Assembly: GCA_949288455.1 (NCBI GenBank)
Contig: CASEKF010000021.1
Span: 1 to 29,853, forward strand
Direction of reading: 5' to 3'
DNA length: 29,853 bases
Origin: an uncultured bacterium
GTDB lineage: Bacteria; Vulcanimicrobiota; CADAWZ01
Shown here piece after piece: positions 7,507 through 15,533 of this stretch. The notes below the pieces were generated by a model. It had not been told where the DNA came from. It was given only the letters and a program-made list of their open reading frames with translations, and searched no databases. Each line of letters opens with the position of its first letter. The first letter of the stretch is position 1. Position numbers and translations under genes: made by a program.

Positions 7507-8292
7507 GTGTCAGAAATGAAGCTGAAAAAAAAATATGGCCAGAATTTTTTAAACGACGGATTTTACGTCGATAAAATAAGAGATTTCGTAAAATTGTATA
7601 AAGGTCGAAATATGTTTGAGATAGGCCCCGGAAGCGGGGCGTTAACGAGAGTTCTGCTTGAGAACGGCGAATATGTCGACGCCGTGGAAATAGACGAAGA
7701 GCTCAAGCCCGCGTTGATTTCTCTTAAAAAAAAATTCAATCGTCTTAACGTGACGTTTGGCGACGCGCTTAAAATTCCTTTCGATCGCCTGCTAACGCAA
7801 CCCGGCCGCTATATCGTTTTTGCAAATATACCTTACTATATTACGACAGAGATTATAGAATCGCTGGTTCTTAATAAAGAGAGGTTTGAGCAAGCGTTTT
7901 TGACTATTCAGCAAGAAGCTGCCGAAAGGATATGCGCTCCCGCGGGCGCCAGAGCTTCCGGAGCCATCAGTTTTTTCGTTGAGTACCATGCTTGGAGAAA
8001 GCTTTTGTTTAAAATACCCAGAACGGCTTTTACTCCCGTTCCTAAGGTAGATTCGGCTTTTATTTGCCTTTCTTTTAGGGACCGTCCGCCGATAGAAACT
8101 CCTTACCATAAAATAGAGCCTATCGTGAAAACGGCTTTTAAACAGAGGAGAAAAACGTTAAAAAATTCTTTAAAAGAACTTTTTAAAGATCCGGAGACGA
8201 TTTTGAAAAAGGCCGGACTATCGGTAAATTCGAGGCCGGAGTCTCTTTCGTTGCGGGATTTTGAAAAAATATTTTTAATGTCTTTGGAATGA
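7507..8292 (+). CDS. rsmA: 16S rRNA dimethyladenosine transferase RsmA/KsgA
   Basis: A 261-residue SAM-dependent enzyme that dimethylates the two adjacent adenines in the 3' terminal helix of 16S rRNA. Seen are KKKYGQNFL at the N-terminus, the SAM-binding FEIGPGSGALT (37-47), an acidic motif II (VEIDEEL), the catalytic NIPYY (107-111) and the C-terminal KQRRKTLKNSL. The start is GTG 7507, because GGAG (7492-7495) lies 11 bases upstream. The in-frame ATG at 7516 would be 20 bases away. It is the last gene of the rightward run that includes hydE. Confidence 0.96.
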   Translation: MSEMKLKKKYGQNFLNDGFYVDKIRDFVKLYKGRNMFEIGPGSGALTRVLLENGEYVDAVEIDEELKPALISLKKKFNRLNVTFGDALKIPFDRLLTQPGRYIVFANIPYYITTEIIESLVLNKERFEQAFLTIQQEAAERICAPAGARASGAISFFVEYHAWRKLLFKIPRTAFTPVPKVDSAFICLSFRDRPPIETPYHKIEPIVKTAFKQRRKTLKNSLKELFKDPETILKKAGLSVNSRPESLSLRDFEKIFLMSLE

Positions 8293-8314
8293 AAAAATTG
8301 CGTCTGCTTAGACG
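8292..8314 (-). terminator. Probable terminator of the leftward queE unit
   Basis: On the minus strand, CGTCT (complement of 8310-8314) pairs with AGACG (complement of 8301-8305) around a four-base loop. An AA and then six T residues (8292-8297 read leftward) follow. It sits in the 22-base gap between convergent rsmA and the membrane-protein gene. The short stem keeps the confidence moderate. Confidence 0.5.
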
Positions 8315-8842
8315 TTAAGCGTTCTTCTTCTTCTTCTTTTTCTCCGAAGCTTTTTTGTTCGAGCCTTCTTTATCTACGCCTCTATAAAAATATAAGAACG
8401 TAGATAAAGCGCATAAAAAAAGACTTAAGCATATGCCGAGATAAGCGGGAGCGACCCAAGGGGACGGGCAATAAAATACGATGTCTTTTTCCGTCAGCGA
8501 AGTTGGAATTCTAATCATAATAAATAGGAAAATATATCTAAATAGTTTCCATAAACCTAAAATAAGCAGGAAAAAAATAGCCTTATTTTTTCTGTCTTTT
8601 CCGACGACGCAGGCAAATATTGTTATTAGAATTAATATCGAGATTTCTCTAGTTTGTTCAGGCCACAGGATAAACTTTCCATGAAGGTAAGCGTAGAGAG
8701 CTCTCGCGTTAGTTATATTGGCAATCAGTTCTTCTCCGGGTATAATCATTTTTATATACGCCGAGTTGAGAGCCTCTATAAGACCGAACGATATTCCCGT
8801 TATAGCGGCGTATGAAATAGAAAATAATTCTTCTTTTTTCAT
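8315..8842 (-). CDS. Unrecognised membrane protein with poly-lysine tail
   Basis: A 175-residue protein with four probable membrane helices (about residues 8-30, 68-82, 88-108 and 132-151), a loop containing CPSPWVAPAYLGI, and a strongly basic C-terminus (KKASEKKKKKKNA). The tail is encoded in part by a (TTC) microsatellite read on the opposite strand (8322-8336). Its ATG directly abuts the queE stop (TAAATG), so the two are translated from one mRNA. I recognise no family. A role in queuosine precursor handling is possible from context only. Confidence 0.65.
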   Translation of the reverse strand: MKKEELFSISYAAITGISFGLIEALNSAYIKMIIPGEELIANITNARALYAYLHGKFILWPEQTREISILILITIFACVVGKDRKNKAIFFLLILGLWKLFRYIFLFIMIRIPTSLTEKDIVFYCPSPWVAPAYLGICLSLFLCALSTFLYFYRGVDKEGSNKKASEKKKKKKNA

Positions 8843-9484
8843 TTATTTTCTGCTTTCGGGTCCCCAGATAAATTTATGTATTTGTACGTTTAGCCTGGCG
8901 TCGATTGAATCTTCAGTCATCCAGTCCGCTAAATCAGACAGCGGAAGAGATTCGAAAACCGCGGAGATTAAAATTTTGTATTTTCTATCTTTGCCAATTT
9001 TTGCAATCAGGTTTTTTGCCCATATATAGTCGTTTCTGTCGGCCAAAACTAATTTTAACTGATCTTTTTCCGTCATTAAAGATAGATTGGATTCGTCGTG
9101 TTTTCCGAACATTCCGCTTCCGGGGCTTTTGACGTCTATGATTTTAATTACTTCCCCGGGAACGTCGGCGACTGAGAAAGTTCCGTTTGTTTCTAGAAGA
9201 ACCGTAAATCCTTTTTGAATAAATTTTTTCATAAGATCGGAAGAGTTCGGTTGCAGGAGAGGTTCTCCGCCTGTTATTTCGACTATCTTAGTATTATGAG
9301 ACTCAACTTTTTTTACGATATCGTCTAATGAAAGGGACGTCCCTTTTTTATGAGAATACATAGTATCGCAGTAAGAACAACGCAGATTGCAGCCGCTTAA
9401 TCTGACAAAACTGCATATTTCTCCTTGGTATGTAGATTCGCCTTGAACGCTTTTGAAAATTTCAGTTATAAAGAGGTTTTTCAT
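8843..9484 (-). CDS. queE: 7-carboxy-7-deazaguanine synthase QueE
   Basis: A 213-residue radical-SAM enzyme that converts 6-carboxytetrahydropterin to 7-carboxy-7-deazaguanine in the queuosine pathway. Visible are ITEIFKSVQGES at the N-terminus, C32-x3-C36-x2-C39 (CNLRCSYC) and EITGGEPLLQ. I start at the ATG complementary to 9482-9484 because the family begins at this point. An in-frame ATG at 9541 would add 19 unusual residues. No good ribosome site is seen for either start. queC, queD and queF are not nearby. The start codon overlaps the start codon of divergent ispF within CATG. Confidence 0.92.
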   Translation of the reverse strand: MKNLFITEIFKSVQGESTYQGEICSFVRLSGCNLRCSYCDTMYSHKKGTSLSLDDIVKKVESHNTKIVEITGGEPLLQPNSSDLMKKFIQKGFTVLLETNGTFSVADVPGEVIKIIDVKSPGSGMFGKHDESNLSLMTEKDQLKLVLADRNDYIWAKNLIAKIGKDRKYKILISAVFESLPLSDLADWMTEDSIDARLNVQIHKFIWGPESRK

Positions 9485-10034
9485 GAAAGATAATATATTA
9501 AAACGGCTGGAAAATTTAGAAAAAGCCGTTTCTTTCGACATGGTTTCCGGAATAGGTTTTGACAGTCATAGGTTTAATCCTGCAAAAAAGGATATAATTC
9601 TGGGAGGCGTAAAGATTCCTTATCATAAAGGAATCGATAGCCATTCTGACGGAGACGCGCTTTATCATGCCTTGACGGACGCGATTTTTGGAGCCGCCGC
9701 TCTTAATGATATAGGAGATTATTTTCCCGATTCCGATCCTTCGCATAAAAATTTGGACAGCTCGATTTTTCTATTAGCGGCGCTGCGAATGGCGGAAAAA
9801 GAAAATATATTTTTGACTTCCATCGATATAATCATAATACTTGAAAAGCCTTCTTTAAGTCCTTTTAAGCAGGCGATAAAAGAAAATATCGCGCGTTTAT
9901 GCGGTTTGGATTTAAAAAACGTCGGCTTGAAAGCTAAAACTAACGAGTCTTTGGGATTTATAGGCAGAGGCGAAGGCCTTGCGGTCATAGTTTCGGTTTT
10001 GGGTAAAAGAATGCGGCGGGCAGCGATATCATGA
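9483..10034 (+). CDS. ispF: 2-C-methyl-D-erythritol 2,4-cyclodiphosphate synthase IspF
   Basis: The MEP-pathway enzyme that cyclises CDP-methylerythritol phosphate with release of CMP. Core motifs are GIGFDSHRF (metal Asp and His), GGVKIPYHKGIDSHSDGD, DIGDYFPDSDP and ESLGFIGRGEG. The conserved core begins at MVSGIGFD (ATG 9540). AAGAGG (9471-9476), placed six bases before ATG 9483, favours the upstream start, giving 183 residues with a 19-residue charged N-terminal extension. No ribosome site precedes 9540. The end overlaps the next gene by four bases (ATGA). The first codon overlaps that of divergent queE. Confidence 0.93.
   Translation: MKDNILKRLENLEKAVSFDMVSGIGFDSHRFNPAKKDIILGGVKIPYHKGIDSHSDGDALYHALTDAIFGAAALNDIGDYFPDSDPSHKNLDSSIFLLAALRMAEKENIFLTSIDIIIILEKPSLSPFKQAIKENIARLCGLDLKNVGLKAKTNESLGFIGRGEGLAVIVSVLGKRMRRAAIS
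9501..9531. other. Stem-loop in the queE/ispF junction
   Basis: AAACGGCT (9501-9508) pairs perfectly with AGCCGTTT (9524-9531) around a 15-base loop. It lies in the 5' leader of queE and inside the first codons of ispF if the latter starts at 9483. The T-stretches beyond the stem are short on both strands. It could be a leader hairpin, an attenuator or a coincidence. Confidence 0.4.
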
Positions 10035-11557
10035 AGTGGAATTGGATTTTAGAAGCTAAGAAGATATGCTCTAGAGAGCGATTTATAGACAGGCCGTCTA
10101 ACGGAGGCAGTTTGTCTGCCGTTATAGTATATCCCGACCGTTATTTTACCGGAATGTCTAACCTGGGTTTTCAGTCCGTATGGCATGTTTTGAACGGAGT
10201 CCTTTCCATAAGCTGTGAACGCGCTTTTTATCCTGATAAAAAGTATGTTGATTTTTTTAGAAAAAATAAAAATCTGCGTTCTCTCGAAACTCAGAAACCG
10301 CTGCAGGAATTTGATCTCGTATGTTTTTCAATCTCGTACGAGATGAATTATCCTTTGGTCGCGGATATTTTAAACATGACTCCTATACCCTTATTCAGCG
10401 AGGAAAGAAAGGAAAGAGATCCTTTAGTGATCCTTGGAGGAGCGGTTTCTTATCTCAACGCAGAGCCTATAGCCGATTTTATCGACGCGGTTTTTATGGG
10501 GAGGGCCGAGGACGTATGGCCATATGCTTTAAAAGCTTTTGAGACTGGGCTTTCGCGCGGGGAGATTTTGCGAGAACTTTCTTCTATGAAAAATATTTAT
10601 GTGCCGTCTATAAATACCCGCGCTGAAAAACAAATGGAGCCGTATTCTTCGAGCCGTTTTTTTTCTTCTTCGATTCTTACGGCCGACACGGAATTTTCCG
10701 ATATGCTTTTAACCGAAATAATGCGCGGATGTCCTTTTATGTGTAAATTTTGCGCCGTTTCCAATTGTTTTGGAAAGTGTGTCTTTAGGCCTTTTGAAGA
10801 TATCGTTTCGACTCTTCGCCCTTTAAAAGGCATAGTTGAAAAAGTAGGCCTTATCGGAGGAAGCATAAACGCTCATCCGGAATTTTATAAGATTTTGGAA
10901 TACTTAAGACGCGAAGGTTTTAAAGTCGGTTTTTCATCTTTACGAGCAGATAGACTAACTCCCGAACTGCTAGACTTTATAAAGCAGGAAGGCGGCGGAT
11001 CGCTTACTCTAGCTCCTGAAAGCGCCAATGAAAAATTAAGATTTTTTATTGGCAAAAAGATTTCCGACGAGTCGTTTTTTCATTCCATAGAAATGGCTTT
11101 TAGATCCGGGATACGCAAACTGAGGCTATATTTTATGATAGGTCTTCCCGGCGAATCTCTCGACGACGCCGCGCTGCTTTCCGAGACGCTTAAGAAAATT
11201 AAAACTTTGAAATTTTCAGAATCTGTAAGAATAACTGTTTCTATATCTCAATTTATACCTAAGCCTTTTACTCCTCTGGAAAGGTTCGAGCAGACCGACG
11301 AGTCTGAAATTTTGAAGCGCTTGGAATTAATAAAGAAGACGTCTCCGTCAGGATTTAAAATAACTTATGAAACGCCTTCCGCGGCGGCTATTCAGGGAAT
11401 TTTGGCAAGGGGAGACAGAAAATTGAGCGTTATGACATCCGATCGCGAGCTTGGTTTTTCCTACGGCAAATGGAAAAGGGCCGCGAATAAGCATGGTATA
11501 GATTTAGACTTTTACTTGAGAGGGAAAGAAGACGGGGAACCTTTGCCTTGGAGGTAA
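10031..11557 (+). CDS. B12-binding-type radical SAM protein of unknown role
   Basis: A 508-residue radical-SAM protein. The N-terminal ~190 residues resemble the cobalamin-binding-like domain of related enzymes (VYPDRYFTGMSNLGFQ near 33-48, CFSISYEMNYP near 98-108, ILGGAVSYLN near 134-143). The radical-SAM cluster motif is C234-x3-C238-x2-C241 (CPFMCKFC), followed by KVGLIGGSINAHPEF and LTLAPESANEKLRF. The TIGR03960-like architecture is widespread in anaerobes, and its substrate is not established from sequence. It overlaps ispF by ATGA, so it is translationally coupled to it. The extra cysteines C246 and C250 follow closely after the cluster motif. Confidence 0.85.
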   Translation: MKWNWILEAKKICSRERFIDRPSNGGSLSAVIVYPDRYFTGMSNLGFQSVWHVLNGVLSISCERAFYPDKKYVDFFRKNKNLRSLETQKPLQEFDLVCFSISYEMNYPLVADILNMTPIPLFSEERKERDPLVILGGAVSYLNAEPIADFIDAVFMGRAEDVWPYALKAFETGLSRGEILRELSSMKNIYVPSINTRAEKQMEPYSSSRFFSSSILTADTEFSDMLLTEIMRGCPFMCKFCAVSNCFGKCVFRPFEDIVSTLRPLKGIVEKVGLIGGSINAHPEFYKILEYLRREGFKVGFSSLRADRLTPELLDFIKQEGGGSLTLAPESANEKLRFFIGKKISDESFFHSIEMAFRSGIRKLRLYFMIGLPGESLDDAALLSETLKKIKTLKFSESVRITVSISQFIPKPFTPLERFEQTDESEILKRLELIKKTSPSGFKITYETPSAAAIQGILARGDRKLSVMTSDRELGFSYGKWKRAANKHGIDLDFYLRGKEDGEPLPWR

Positions 11558-11615
11558 ATAATCGTTAAAATCGACTTTTTGTCCGTTTTTAAAATGCCTA
11601 TAGGAGAAATACAAA

Positions 11616-12671
11616 TTGAAGATAGCCTTTTATATTACGGGTCATGGTTTTGGGCATGCGTTCAGATCTTGCGAGATAATATCTTCGTTGTTTCGTATAG
11701 ACGACTCTATTCAATTTAACATTAGGACTTCGGCTCCGGCCTGGATTTTTGAAGATTCGCTTCCAGCTAATTTGACTTATGATTTAGATTATGTTGAAAC
11801 AGACGTCGGAACGGTTCAGAAGGACGCTTTAAATATAGACGAAGAGGAGACCCTTAGACGTTTTTCCGGTTTTTGGCGTAATTCGGATAGGCTCGCCGAA
11901 GAGGAAGCCGAACGTCTTCGGGGAATAAACGCGATTATCTCGGATATTTCTCCGGTAGCTTTTAAAACGGCGTCAATTTTAGGCGTGCCTTCTGTCGCTT
12001 CCGGGAATTTTATATGGAGCGACATATACAAAGATTATATTAGGGAAAGGTTAGAATATGCGTCTATTATTGACGATTGTCAAAGAGAGTATTCGAAAGC
12101 GTCTTTAGCTTTAAGGCATCCTTTTTATCTCGGTTTCTCCAATTTTGCCAAAACGGTAGATATAGGCTTGGCCGTAAGAAAATCCTCAAAAGATCCTGAG
12201 CTGTTAAAGCGCAGATTAAATATTCCGAAAGATAAAAAAATGGTTTTGATAGCTTTCGGAGGTTTTAAGGCAAGACGACTTCCCGACGAATACGATTGTA
12301 AGGACATGGTTGTTTTTAAAATTGATTCGGCTCGTTTCCCTCTCGGATCGCCCGATATTTCTATGCCGGATCTGATCTCTGCGGCCGACGTTCTGATTGG
12401 CAAACCGGGTTATGGCATTACGGGGGAATGTATAGCCGCAGGAAAACCTTTCGTTTATACCGATCGCGGAAATTTTGCGGAATATCAGGTTTTCGTTAAG
12501 GAAATGGGCAAATATTTAAGAAATAAGTTTATTCCGCAATCAGATTTATTTGAAGGAAGGATAGTTAAAGCTATTGAAGAAGTTTTATCTATGCCTGAGC
12601 CTTCCGGAAAGTTATCCTGTAAAGGGGCTTATGAAGCCGCCGGAGCGATTTTGAATTTTTTGAAGACTTAA
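11616..12671 (+). CDS. MurG-like (GT-B fold) glycosyltransferase
   Basis: A 351-residue cytosolic protein. The N-terminal KIAFYITGHGFGHAFRS has the glycine/histidine loop of MurG-like enzymes and of proteins annotated as glycosyltransferases next to sugar kinases. The C-terminal ISAADVLIGKPGYGITGE, then AGKPFVY, matches the nucleotide-sugar-binding region of GT-B enzymes. Donor and acceptor are unknown. The start is TTG 11616, well supported by AGGAGA about nine bases upstream; no in-frame ATG lies near. It follows the radical-SAM gene after 58 bases. Confidence 0.8.
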   Translation: MKIAFYITGHGFGHAFRSCEIISSLFRIDDSIQFNIRTSAPAWIFEDSLPANLTYDLDYVETDVGTVQKDALNIDEEETLRRFSGFWRNSDRLAEEEAERLRGINAIISDISPVAFKTASILGVPSVASGNFIWSDIYKDYIRERLEYASIIDDCQREYSKASLALRHPFYLGFSNFAKTVDIGLAVRKSSKDPELLKRRLNIPKDKKMVLIAFGGFKARRLPDEYDCKDMVVFKIDSARFPLGSPDISMPDLISAADVLIGKPGYGITGECIAAGKPFVYTDRGNFAEYQVFVKEMGKYLRNKFIPQSDLFEGRIVKAIEEVLSMPEPSGKLSCKGAYEAAGAILNFLKT

Positions 12672-12721
12672 TATAGGCTAGCCTGAAACATAAAGGCGCA
12701 TTTTTGAAAGAGGAGAGTTAT

Positions 12722-13282
12722 ATGTTAAAAAGAGTTTTTGCGGCCGCGTTAGTTTTTTTATTTATGTCCGCTGTGGGAAACTGTGAAATAACATGGACCG
12801 ACACGTCGCCTATGACTATCTTTTTAGCCGAACATTACGCCGTCGATCCGATAGTAGTCATATCTCTTGGCCAGAGAATGAGCAAGTATGACGACGACGC
12901 GTCTACCGCTATATATCTTGCTAAATTGGCTAATATCGACCCGATGAAAATGCTAGATCCCAGGATTGAAGGTAAGAGCTGGAATCAAATCATGAAACGT
13001 TTAGAGATCGATCCTAAAGATCTTTTTATCAAGCTGGACTCCAAAGTTATTCCAGGTAAATTTCGATATGAATTCAGACAATATGAGAAAACTTTGGAAG
13101 ACCCTGAGTATCAAATGGTTTTATACGACGACAATATAAGAAATTTAGTGCAGTTAAGACTGATGAAAGAAGCTTTTGGAAAGAATCCTATCGAAGTTAT
13201 GAACTCTATATCTCAAGGTTATTCTTTTACGGAGCTGATAGAAGAAGAATTGAATAAAAATTTGGATAAAAATATTGAATAA
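12722..13282 (+). CDS. Small exported protein of unknown function
   Basis: A 186-residue protein with an N-terminal signal peptide (LKRVFAAALVFLFMSAVGNC, cut near residues 20-21). VGNC resembles a lipobox but has Asn before the Cys, so lipidation is doubtful. The mature part is acidic and predicted alpha-helical, without recognisable motifs. Two short stretches recur in similar form, AEHYAVDPIVVISLGQRM and AKLANIDPMKMLDPRI, suggesting small helical repeats. ATG 12722 is chosen because AGGAG (12711-12715) sits six bases upstream. It is followed by a bidirectional terminator. Confidence 0.7.
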   Translation: MLKRVFAAALVFLFMSAVGNCEITWTDTSPMTIFLAEHYAVDPIVVISLGQRMSKYDDDASTAIYLAKLANIDPMKMLDPRIEGKSWNQIMKRLEIDPKDLFIKLDSKVIPGKFRYEFRQYEKTLEDPEYQMVLYDDNIRNLVQLRLMKEAFGKNPIEVMNSISQGYSFTELIEEELNKNLDKNIE

Positions 13283-13289
13283 AAATATA

Positions 13290-13330
13290 AACATATGATA
13301 TTGCGCCGAAAACGGAGTATATCATATGTT
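13290..13330. terminator. Bidirectional terminator between convergent genes
   Basis: AACATATGATAT (13290-13301) pairs perfectly with ATATCATATGTT (13319-13330), and an inner CCG-AAAA-CGG can extend the hairpin. Leftward it is followed by a T-rich tract (TATATTTTTA), and rightward by TTTT. The right arm contains the last codons and stop of tsaD, so the terminator partly overlaps coding sequence. Confidence 0.75.
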
Positions 13331-14320
13331 TTCCCAACTTAGTCCCGGAACGGCGTCTAGAGACAGATCGCTCTTTATTCCTTTCATATGTTTATAATGA
13401 GCCAGGCACGCTGCCATAGCGGCGTTGTCCGTGCATAGAACTGGAGGAGGTATAAAAAGCTTCGCGTCTCTTTTTTTGCATTCTTCTTGAAATCTTTCTC
13501 TTAATCGCGAGTTGCAGGCTACTCCCCCGGCGATAAGAAGAGTTTTTAAATTATATTCTTTTAAAGCCTGAACAGTTTTTCTTGCGAGAACGTCTGAGAC
13601 GGCTTCTTGCAGCGAGGCGCATGCGTCGTTTATATTGAAGTCCGGATTTTTTTTGCAATATTGCAAAACCGCCGTTTTAAGGCCGCTGAAACTGAATTCG
13701 TAAGGATATTCTTTAAGATACGGACGCGGAAAAGCGACGGCTTTTCTATTTCCGATTTTTGCAAGTTTATCGATTTCAGGCCCTCCGGGATAAGGCAGTC
13801 CCATAATTCTGGCCGCCTTATCGAAGCATTCCCCCACAGCGTCGTCTCTCGTTTCGCCTAAAAGCTGAAAATCGCAGTGATCTTTCATAATGGCAAGACA
13901 TGTGTGTCCTCCGGAAATAAGCAGAGCTAAAGCGGGAAGTTCAGGCGTTTCGTCAGATAGAAAATTTGCGTATATATGCGCCGGCAGATGATTAACGCCA
14001 ACGAGAGGTATATCCAAAAGAGCCGATATAGTTTTTGCAGCCGCTATTCCTACGAGCAGAGAACCGGTTAAGCCCGGGCCGTAACTGACTGCCGCGGCGT
14101 CTATGTCTTTCCAGGAAAGTCCGCCGCGTTTCAGGGCTTCTTCAATAAGAGGATTAATCGTTTCCAAATGCTTTCTGCTGGCTATTTCCGGAACTACCCC
14201 CCCGTAAAGGCTATGTATATTCGTCTGAGACGAGATTAAATTTACAAGGATTTCAGCTCCGTTGTTAACTATGGCTATTGACGTATCGTCGCAGCTAGTT
14301 TCTATTCCCAACCAAATCAT
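13322..14320 (-). CDS. tsaD: tRNA threonylcarbamoyltransferase TsaD
   Basis: A 332-residue ASKHA-fold enzyme that, with TsaB and TsaE, transfers the threonylcarbamoyl group to A37 of ANN-decoding tRNAs (t6A). Motifs are GIETSCDDTS, VSYGPGLTGSLLVG, the metal-binding H111-x3-H115 (HLPAHIYAN), SGGHT, GETRDDAVGECFDKAA, GGVACNSRLR and CTDNAAM. Length is typical. It is last in the leftward order tsaE, tsaB, rimI, tsaD, with a four-base gap after rimI. The partner TsaC/YwlC is not in this window. Confidence 0.97.
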   Translation of the reverse strand: MIWLGIETSCDDTSIAIVNNGAEILVNLISSQTNIHSLYGGVVPEIASRKHLETINPLIEEALKRGGLSWKDIDAAAVSYGPGLTGSLLVGIAAAKTISALLDIPLVGVNHLPAHIYANFLSDETPELPALALLISGGHTCLAIMKDHCDFQLLGETRDDAVGECFDKAARIMGLPYPGGPEIDKLAKIGNRKAVAFPRPYLKEYPYEFSFSGLKTAVLQYCKKNPDFNINDACASLQEAVSDVLARKTVQALKEYNLKTLLIAGGVACNSRLRERFQEECKKRDAKLFIPPPVLCTDNAAMAACLAHYKHMKGIKSDLSLDAVPGLSWENI

Positions 14321-14324
14321 TTTT

Positions 14325-14837
14325 TTACCCTTCCGGAGATATTTCTTCTTCTATGTCGTCAAGTTTTTCGGAGAATGATTTAAGCTGCATGTTTCCAACC
14401 CACATAAGCAGCGCGTTTTCGTTTTCTCCATAATAGTTTTTTCGTATGTTTACGGTTTTGTATCCAAATTTTGCGTATAGTTTTATCGCGGGAACGTTTT
14501 TTTCGCTTACTTCAAGAGTAGACCATTTGATTCCTCTTTTTACTGCTTCTCTCATAAAGCAAAGCATTAAAGTAGACGCTACTTTCCTGCCTCTGTAGTT
14601 TGGATCGACTCCGAATGTCGTCACATGAGCTTCTTCAAGGATAAGCCAGGCGCCCATGTATCCTATTACTGAATCAGAGAGCTTGGCGGTAAGATAAAGC
14701 GCCACTTTTTCATTTTCAAGTTCTCTTTGAAAACCGTCTTCCGGCCATATGTCCGTAAAACATTGCTTTTCTATTTCTTTTATTCTTGGAATATCGCTTG
14801 GAGTCATAAGCTCGACGGTTAAAATTTCATTTTTCAT
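14325..14837 (-). CDS. rimI: Ribosomal-protein alanine N-acetyltransferase RimI-like (GNAT)
   Basis: A 170-residue GNAT enzyme with the acetyl-CoA pyrophosphate loop in FGVDPNYRGRKVASTLM (motif A, R-x-x-G-x-x pattern) and a C-terminal EVSEKNVPAIKLYAKFGY typical of RimI. RimI acetylates the N-terminus of ribosomal protein S18 in E. coli; its placement between tsaB and tsaD is a common bacterial arrangement. The C-terminal ~20 residues (KSFSEKLDDIEEEISPEG) form an acidic tail. Substrate specificity is inferred from context. Confidence 0.9.
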   Translation of the reverse strand: MKNEILTVELMTPSDIPRIKEIEKQCFTDIWPEDGFQRELENEKVALYLTAKLSDSVIGYMGAWLILEEAHVTTFGVDPNYRGRKVASTLMLCFMREAVKRGIKWSTLEVSEKNVPAIKLYAKFGYKTVNIRKNYYGENENALLMWVGNMQLKSFSEKLDDIEEEISPEG

Positions 14838-14843
14838 GTTAAT

Positions 14844-15533
14844 TTAATTTGCTTTCCAAGATTTTTTTTCCCTGGTTTCTTCCGCTTCCGGACGCCTCAT
14901 ATAAAAAGGACGCACTTTAAAGAAAGGCTTCGTTTCTCCGGATTTAAGCAGTTTTAAACTTACCGTCGCTATTCCCGAGCCATGCGGATACCAAAAAAAA
15001 TCGCCGTACGTTTTGATATTCGGAACGGAAGAAGTTATCATAGAACGGTATTTCCCCAAAGCGTTTCCCGTAATATTTTTTACGTTTGCGTCTTTTATGA
15101 AATTTACGAATTTTTCAGGCGATAACGCGAGGTAATCGGAAAGTCTATCGCTTTCGTTATAAATAGCGGTAAAAATTTCTCCTTTACGGGCGTCGAACGC
15201 AACCGCGGTAATTCCGTCGAAAGAATTAGACGCGTATACGGCGTCGAGGGTATTTACCGGAGCTATAGGCAGGGAAAGTATTTGAGCCGCCGTCATAGCG
15301 GTGGTTTCGGCTATTCTTATGCCGGTAAACGAGCCCGGGCCGCTAGTAGCTCCTATTAGTTCTATTTCTTCTTTTTTTATATTCGCAAGTTGAAAAATCT
15401 GCTTTAGAGCGTCTGATAAACGTTTAAGTTGAACTCTTGGAAGTTTTATAAATATTTCCGATATGACAGATTCGTCTTCCGTTATGGCTACGCATAGAGA
15501 ATCGAGAGCGGAATCTATAGATAAAATTTTCAT
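14844..15533 (-). CDS. tsaB: t6A biosynthesis protein TsaB
   Basis: A 229-residue ASKHA-fold protein that dimerises with TsaD. Visible are KILSIDSALDSLCVAI at the N-terminus and IGATSGPGSFTGIRIAE, the signature shared with TsaD-type proteins. It lacks the metal-binding HxxxH of TsaD, as expected. The start overlaps the tsaE stop by four bases, and six bases separate it from rimI, so the genes are coupled. Confidence 0.95.
   Translation of the reverse strand: MKILSIDSALDSLCVAITEDESVISEIFIKLPRVQLKRLSDALKQIFQLANIKKEEIELIGATSGPGSFTGIRIAETTAMTAAQILSLPIAPVNTLDAVYASNSFDGITAVAFDARKGEIFTAIYNESDRLSDYLALSPEKFVNFIKDANVKNITGNALGKYRSMITSSVPNIKTYGDFFWYPHGSGIATVSLKLLKSGETKPFFKVRPFYMRRPEAEETREKKSWKAN

Noticed and set aside
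9485-9560. preQ1 riboswitch upstream of queE
   Set aside because: I looked for the small preQ1-I stem with a C-rich loop and A-rich tail and did not see it; only an ordinary stem-loop is present.
12675-12684. AGGCTAGCCT palindrome before the small exported-protein gene
   Set aside because: Ten bases without a promoter overlap or second copy is too short to argue for a site.
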